8,518 nt of DNA from an uncultured Clostridia bacterium (GTDB lineage: Bacteria > Bacillota > Clostridia > Oscillospirales > CAG-272). Shown piece by piece: positions 5,732 through 8,518 of the stretch (position 1 is the first letter of the stretch; every line of letters starts with the position of its first letter). A program made the translations under genes and the position numbers. The stretch is taken from positions 1 through 8,518 of the forward strand of contig CALBLD010000258.1 of the NCBI GenBank assembly GCA_937895775.1, read 5' to 3'. Below the pieces are notes generated by a model that saw only the letters and a list, made by a program, of their open reading frames with translations, was not told the DNA's origin and searched no databases.

Positions 5732-6509
5732 TCTTGTGTCGGTTATTATGCCGTCATGGAACACGGCGGATTTTATTGCCGAATCGATACGATCGGTCAT
5801 AGCCCAGACATATACCGATTGGGAACTTATTATCGTGGATGATTGTTCGACCGATAACACCGACGAGGTTGTGGCATCGTTTCATGACAGTCGTATCCGC
5901 TACTTCAAAAACGAAAAAAACAGCGGAGCTGCGCTTACCCGCAACAGAGCACTCAGAGAGGCGAGGGGAGAATGGATTGCTTTTCTCGATTCCGACGATC
6001 TGTGGGAACCCGAAAAGCTGGAAAGACAGATCGCTTTCATGAAGAAAAACGGCTATGTTTTTTCTTATCACGAGTATATGAAGATCGACGAGCAGTCAAA
6101 GCCGCTCGGTATTTATGTTTCGGGACCGGAGCGGGTCACGCGAAGGAAAATGTATAATTACGGGTATCCCGGCTGTCTGACATTCATGTACAATGCAAAG
6201 AAGTTCGGTCTGATACAGATCAAAGACATAAAGAAAAACAACGACTATGCGATTCTTTTAAAGCTCTGTAAAAAGGCAGATTGCTACCTTCTTCCCGAAA
6301 ATCTGGCGAAGTACAGGATCCGCAAGAGGTCGATTTCGCACGATAAACTGAGCAAAAAGCTGAAAAGTCATTACGATCTGTTCCGTTACTGCGACGAAAG
6401 ATCCCCGATAGCCGCACTGTATTTTGCCTGCGGGAATATGTTCTGGGGGCTTCTTAAAAAGAAGAAATACGAAAAAAAGATAAAGCCGGGCAGGGAGGAT
6501 CGGGTATGA
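5721..6509 (+). CDS. Family 2 (GT-A fold) glycosyltransferase
   Basis: A 262-residue inverting glycosyltransferase of family GT2, predicted to add a sugar from a nucleotide donor to the lipid-linked glycan in the cytoplasm. The N-terminus starts VSVIMPSWN, IIVDDCSTDNT (37-47) holds the nucleotide-binding Asp pair, and FLDSDDLW (88-95) is the DxD-type metal and donor site. KKNNDYAILLKL (171-182) lies where the catalytic-base motif usually sits; D175 is the probable base. The last 50 residues are very basic (SKKLKSH, KKKKYEKKIK), which may help contact with the membrane surface. There is no membrane helix of clear length. The ATG at 5721 lies inside the end of the sugar transferase gene, with GAGG at 5711-5714, and the stop shares ATGA with the next gene. 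Donor and acceptor sugars cannot be assigned. Confidence 0.94.
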   Translation: MTDNLVSVIMPSWNTADFIAESIRSVIAQTYTDWELIIVDDCSTDNTDEVVASFHDSRIRYFKNEKNSGAALTRNRALREARGEWIAFLDSDDLWEPEKLERQIAFMKKNGYVFSYHEYMKIDEQSKPLGIYVSGPERVTRRKMYNYGYPGCLTFMYNAKKFGLIQIKDIKKNNDYAILLKLCKKADCYLLPENLAKYRIRKRSISHDKLSKKLKSHYDLFRYCDERSPIAALYFACGNMFWGLLKKKKYEKKIKPGREDRV

Positions 6510-7723
6510 AGGTTTTAATCGTCGGATCAAGCAAGTTGCCCGTTCCCGCCGTTAAAGGGGGCGCGGTGCCGAATCTGATCGAAGAAATAATCCGGCAAAA
6601 CGAAATCGAAAAAAAGATAGATCTGTACTGTATTTCGTTGTTCGACGAAAAGGCTGTCGAAGAGTCGGAAAAGTATCGGAGCACCGAGTTTATCTGGGCA
6701 AAAACACCCGCATGGGCAAAATTTTTTGACAGGTTCAACTATCTGATTTTGAAGAAAGTATTTCATGTGGAACGACTGCTGTCCCTTGCTTATGTGTGGC
6801 AGATATATACCTTGGGAAAATTCATCGGGAGAGTATTGAAAAAGAACGATTTTGACCGTGTGATATTTGAAAACTCCGTTCCCGTTCTTCTGGCAATGAA
6901 GAGCCGCAAAAACGCAAAAAAATACGACGGCAAATACTATCTGCACATGCACGCCGTTCCGAGACATTATTACGGTAACATGAAGCAGATGAGGAATGTA
7001 AAAAAACTCATTACTGTCAGTGATTATGTGTCGAAGGCTATAACCGGCGACCCGAAACTGAAAATGGATATAAGCAGAACCGTTGTGATGCGTAACTGCA
7101 TAGATCATGAGATGTTTTATCCGCACGATCGTTCTGCGGCAGAAGAGGTAAGACAGATTCTGAATATTCCCGAAGACAAGAAGATAGTGATGTTCGTCGG
7201 GCGGATATGCGCGGATAAAGGTATAAACGAACTTGTCAATGCTTTTGAAAAGATAAACAGGGATGACACGGTACTTGTGATTGTCGGTGCCAATTTTTAT
7301 AAATCGGGTATTGTGAGTCCGTTTGAAGAACAGCTGAAAGAAAGAATGAAAAATATAAAAGACAAGGTCATTTTCACGGGATATGTCGATTATCCGGACA
7401 TTCCCCGATACTATGCCGCAGCCGATGTAATGGTAATGCCTTCGATATGGGACGATCCCGCCCCGATAACGATTCTGGAGGCAATGGCATGCGGGAAAGC
7501 TCTTATAACAACCGACTCCGGGGGAATACCCGAATACGTGGGCGAAGATAATTGCATTGTTGTCAGGCGGGACGGGAATACGGTCGATAAAATTGCCGAA
7601 AAGCTGGATATGCTGCTTGATAACCCGGAGGAAATTCAAAGACTGGGCAAAAGAGCGGCTGTGCAGATGTCAAAATACAACAGGCAATATTATTACAAAC
7701 AGCTTATTGATATTTTACGGTAA
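6506..7723 (+). CDS. Family 4 (GT-B fold) glycosyltransferase
   Basis: A 405-residue retaining-type glycosyltransferase with two Rossmann-like domains. The N-domain opens MKVLIVGSSK and has the acceptor-side glycine loop KGGAVPNLIEEII (17-29); HMHAVPRHYYG (147-157) lies in the cleft. The C-domain starts near 225 with IVMFVGRICADKGI, whose R233 and K238 match the phosphate-contacting Arg and Lys of GT4. The usual EX7E motif appears as D317-x7-E325 within WDDPAPITILEAMACG, so Asp replaces the first Glu, a conservative change also compatible with activity. The following SGGIPEYV (338-345) is the nucleotide-ribose contact region. GGAGG at 6494-6498 sits 7 bases before the ATG, and ATGA is shared with the preceding stop. 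It should extend the glycan begun by the upstream phosphoglycosyl transferase; the specific sugar is unknown. Confidence 0.95.
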   Translation: MKVLIVGSSKLPVPAVKGGAVPNLIEEIIRQNEIEKKIDLYCISLFDEKAVEESEKYRSTEFIWAKTPAWAKFFDRFNYLILKKVFHVERLLSLAYVWQIYTLGKFIGRVLKKNDFDRVIFENSVPVLLAMKSRKNAKKYDGKYYLHMHAVPRHYYGNMKQMRNVKKLITVSDYVSKAITGDPKLKMDISRTVVMRNCIDHEMFYPHDRSAAEEVRQILNIPEDKKIVMFVGRICADKGINELVNAFEKINRDDTVLVIVGANFYKSGIVSPFEEQLKERMKNIKDKVIFTGYVDYPDIPRYYAAADVMVMPSIWDDPAPITILEAMACGKALITTDSGGIPEYVGEDNCIVVRRDGNTVDKIAEKLDMLLDNPEEIQRLGKRAAVQMSKYNRQYYYKQLIDILR

Positions 7724-7730
7724 ACAGGAT

Positions 7731-8518
7731 ATGAAACGAAAAATCGGAATGATCGGCTATTTCGCGACGGGCAAAAGCAAGTCCGGAGGACAGGAAGCGA
7801 AAACCTGCACACTTGCGGACGAGCTGGACAAAATTTACGGGGAAGATCGGGTTTTAAAGATCGATACGATCGGATGGAAAAAGCACCCTTTTAAATTGTT
7901 TTTCAATCTGATAAAAATCGGTGTTACCTGTGAAAATGCCGTAATGCTTCCGGCGCAGAACTCATTGCCGGTCTTCACAACCGTTCTGACAGGCTTAACC
8001 AAGATAACCGGATGTAAAATACATTACGTGGTGATAGGCGGATGGCTTGCAGAGCTTTTGACAAAGCGAAAGGGTCTTGCGAAATCGCTGAAGAGATTCG
8101 ACGGAATTTATGTGGAAACAGCTGCCATGAAAGGTGCGCTGGAAACGCAGGGTTTTGAAAACGTATTTGTTATGCCGAATTGCAAAAAGCTTACGGTGCT
8201 TTCCGAAGGTGAACTCGTTTATCCGCAGGGGGAGCCGTATAAACTTTGCACTTTCTCCCGTATTCTTAAGGAAAAAGGAATCGGGGATGCCGTTAAGACG
8301 GTGACCGAAGTGAATCGGAGTCTGGGGCGTACTGTATTTTCTTTGGATATATACGGTCAGGTGGATGAAAACCAGACCGATTGGTTTGAAGCATTGCGGA
8401 AAACCTTTCCGGATTTCATTCGTTACGGCGGAGTGATACCGTTTGATCGAAGCGTGGAAACGCTGAAAGAATACTTTGCATTGCTGTTTCCGACATATTA
8501 TGACGGCGAGGGCTTTGC
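7731..8518 (+). CDS. GT-B fold glycosyltransferase, 3' end outside window
   Basis: The frame is open for 262 codons to the window edge and is the fifth gene of the glycan operon. The N-terminal part, MIGYFATGKSKSGGQEAKT (7-25), resembles a group of GT4-like enzymes that open with a Gly-rich loop followed by GQ and KT. The second domain begins near 170 with KLCTFSRILKEKGIGDAV, giving R177 and K182 as the usual phosphate contacts, then LDIYGQVDE (205-213) and LLFPTYYDGEGF (251-262). In that last motif E260 should be the first Glu of the EX7E site, and the window ends there. The start lies 7 bases after the preceding stop. Its ribosome site is poor: AGG ends only two bases before the ATG. Translation may therefore depend on coupling, or the ATG at 7749 may be used, though the longer form fits the family better. 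The sugar added is unknown. Confidence 0.87.
   Translation, partial: MKRKIGMIGYFATGKSKSGGQEAKTCTLADELDKIYGEDRVLKIDTIGWKKHPFKLFFNLIKIGVTCENAVMLPAQNSLPVFTTVLTGLTKITGCKIHYVVIGGWLAELLTKRKGLAKSLKRFDGIYVETAAMKGALETQGFENVFVMPNCKKLTVLSEGELVYPQGEPYKLCTFSRILKEKGIGDAVKTVTEVNRSLGRTVFSLDIYGQVDENQTDWFEALRKTFPDFIRYGGVIPFDRSVETLKEYFALLFPTYYDGEGF

Noticed and set aside
5123..5860. 245-codon open frame on the minus strand across the sugar transferase and GT2 genes
   Set aside because: It spans the junction of two convincing genes on the other strand, with no start signal or domain.
6527..7639. 370-codon open frame on the minus strand, opposite the GT4 gene
   Set aside because: It is long but lies wholly inside a well-supported glycosyltransferase. 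The translation is rich in Ile, Tyr, His and Phe with no domain pattern, typical of antisense frames.
7755..7778. GYFATGKS in the last gene matches the Walker A pattern G-x4-G-K-S
   Set aside because: The rest of the protein is GT-B glycosyltransferase, with its own motifs in the second domain. The Gly-rich N-terminal loop of this enzyme group matches the pattern by chance.
1..8518. CRISPR array, tRNA, rRNA, insertion sequence or attachment site
   Set aside because: I looked for regularly spaced repeats, cloverleaf-like segments, transposase motifs and terminal inverted repeats and saw none.

Overview
The window looks like a piece of chromosome from a low-to-moderate G+C Firmicute, most likely a gut-type clostridial lineage (Oscillospiraceae/Lachnospiraceae-like). 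The clues are strong GGAGG-type ribosome binding sites, sigma-A promoters with near-consensus boxes, a MarR-ABC exporter cassette, Xre-family regulators with a long C-terminal extension, and a glycan operon of clostridial style. This placement is inferred from style and not from a marker gene.

Layout. Everything left of about 3464 is read leftwards and everything from about 3635 is read rightwards, so the two halves are divergent. The left half holds two units. The first is a tandem pair of paralogous Xre-type regulators (3384 to 2521, then 2519 to 1695) behind a TTGACT-17-TATAAT promoter. The second is a MarR-type repressor (1591 to 1121) overlapping an ABC-exporter half-transporter gene (1128 leftwards) that leaves the window just as its Walker A motif begins. 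The marR promoter (TTGACT-16-TATAAT) is covered from its -10 box onward by a 38-bp near-perfect palindrome that resolves into two adjacent 14-bp dyads. This is a strong candidate for an autoregulatory operator. I saw no terminator between the Xre pair and marR, so some readthrough is possible.

The divergent intergenic region (3385-3794) has two promoters, a perfect 14-bp palindrome near its middle, and a leader of roughly 125 nt before the first rightward gene. The leader holds an 8-bp inverted repeat ending in a T-run, which might be an attenuator.

The right half is a tightly coupled surface-glycan (exopolysaccharide, capsule or glycoprotein-glycan) operon. It starts with a DegT/DnrJ/EryC1/StrS PLP sugar aminotransferase with a TTG start. 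A monotopic phosphoglycosyl transferase that begins the lipid-linked glycan follows, then a GT2 (GT-A) glycosyltransferase, a GT4 (GT-B) glycosyltransferase, and a second GT-B glycosyltransferase cut off by the window edge. The first four genes overlap by 1 to 11 bases. Together they would make an amino sugar nucleotide, load a sugar phosphate onto undecaprenyl phosphate, and extend it on the cytoplasmic face. Flippase, polymerase, dehydratase and acetyltransferase genes are not in the window.

I see no mobile element, CRISPR array, tRNA or rRNA. The genes are recognisable families. The parts least explained are the regulatory DNA and the Cys-rich, divergently placed Xre pair.
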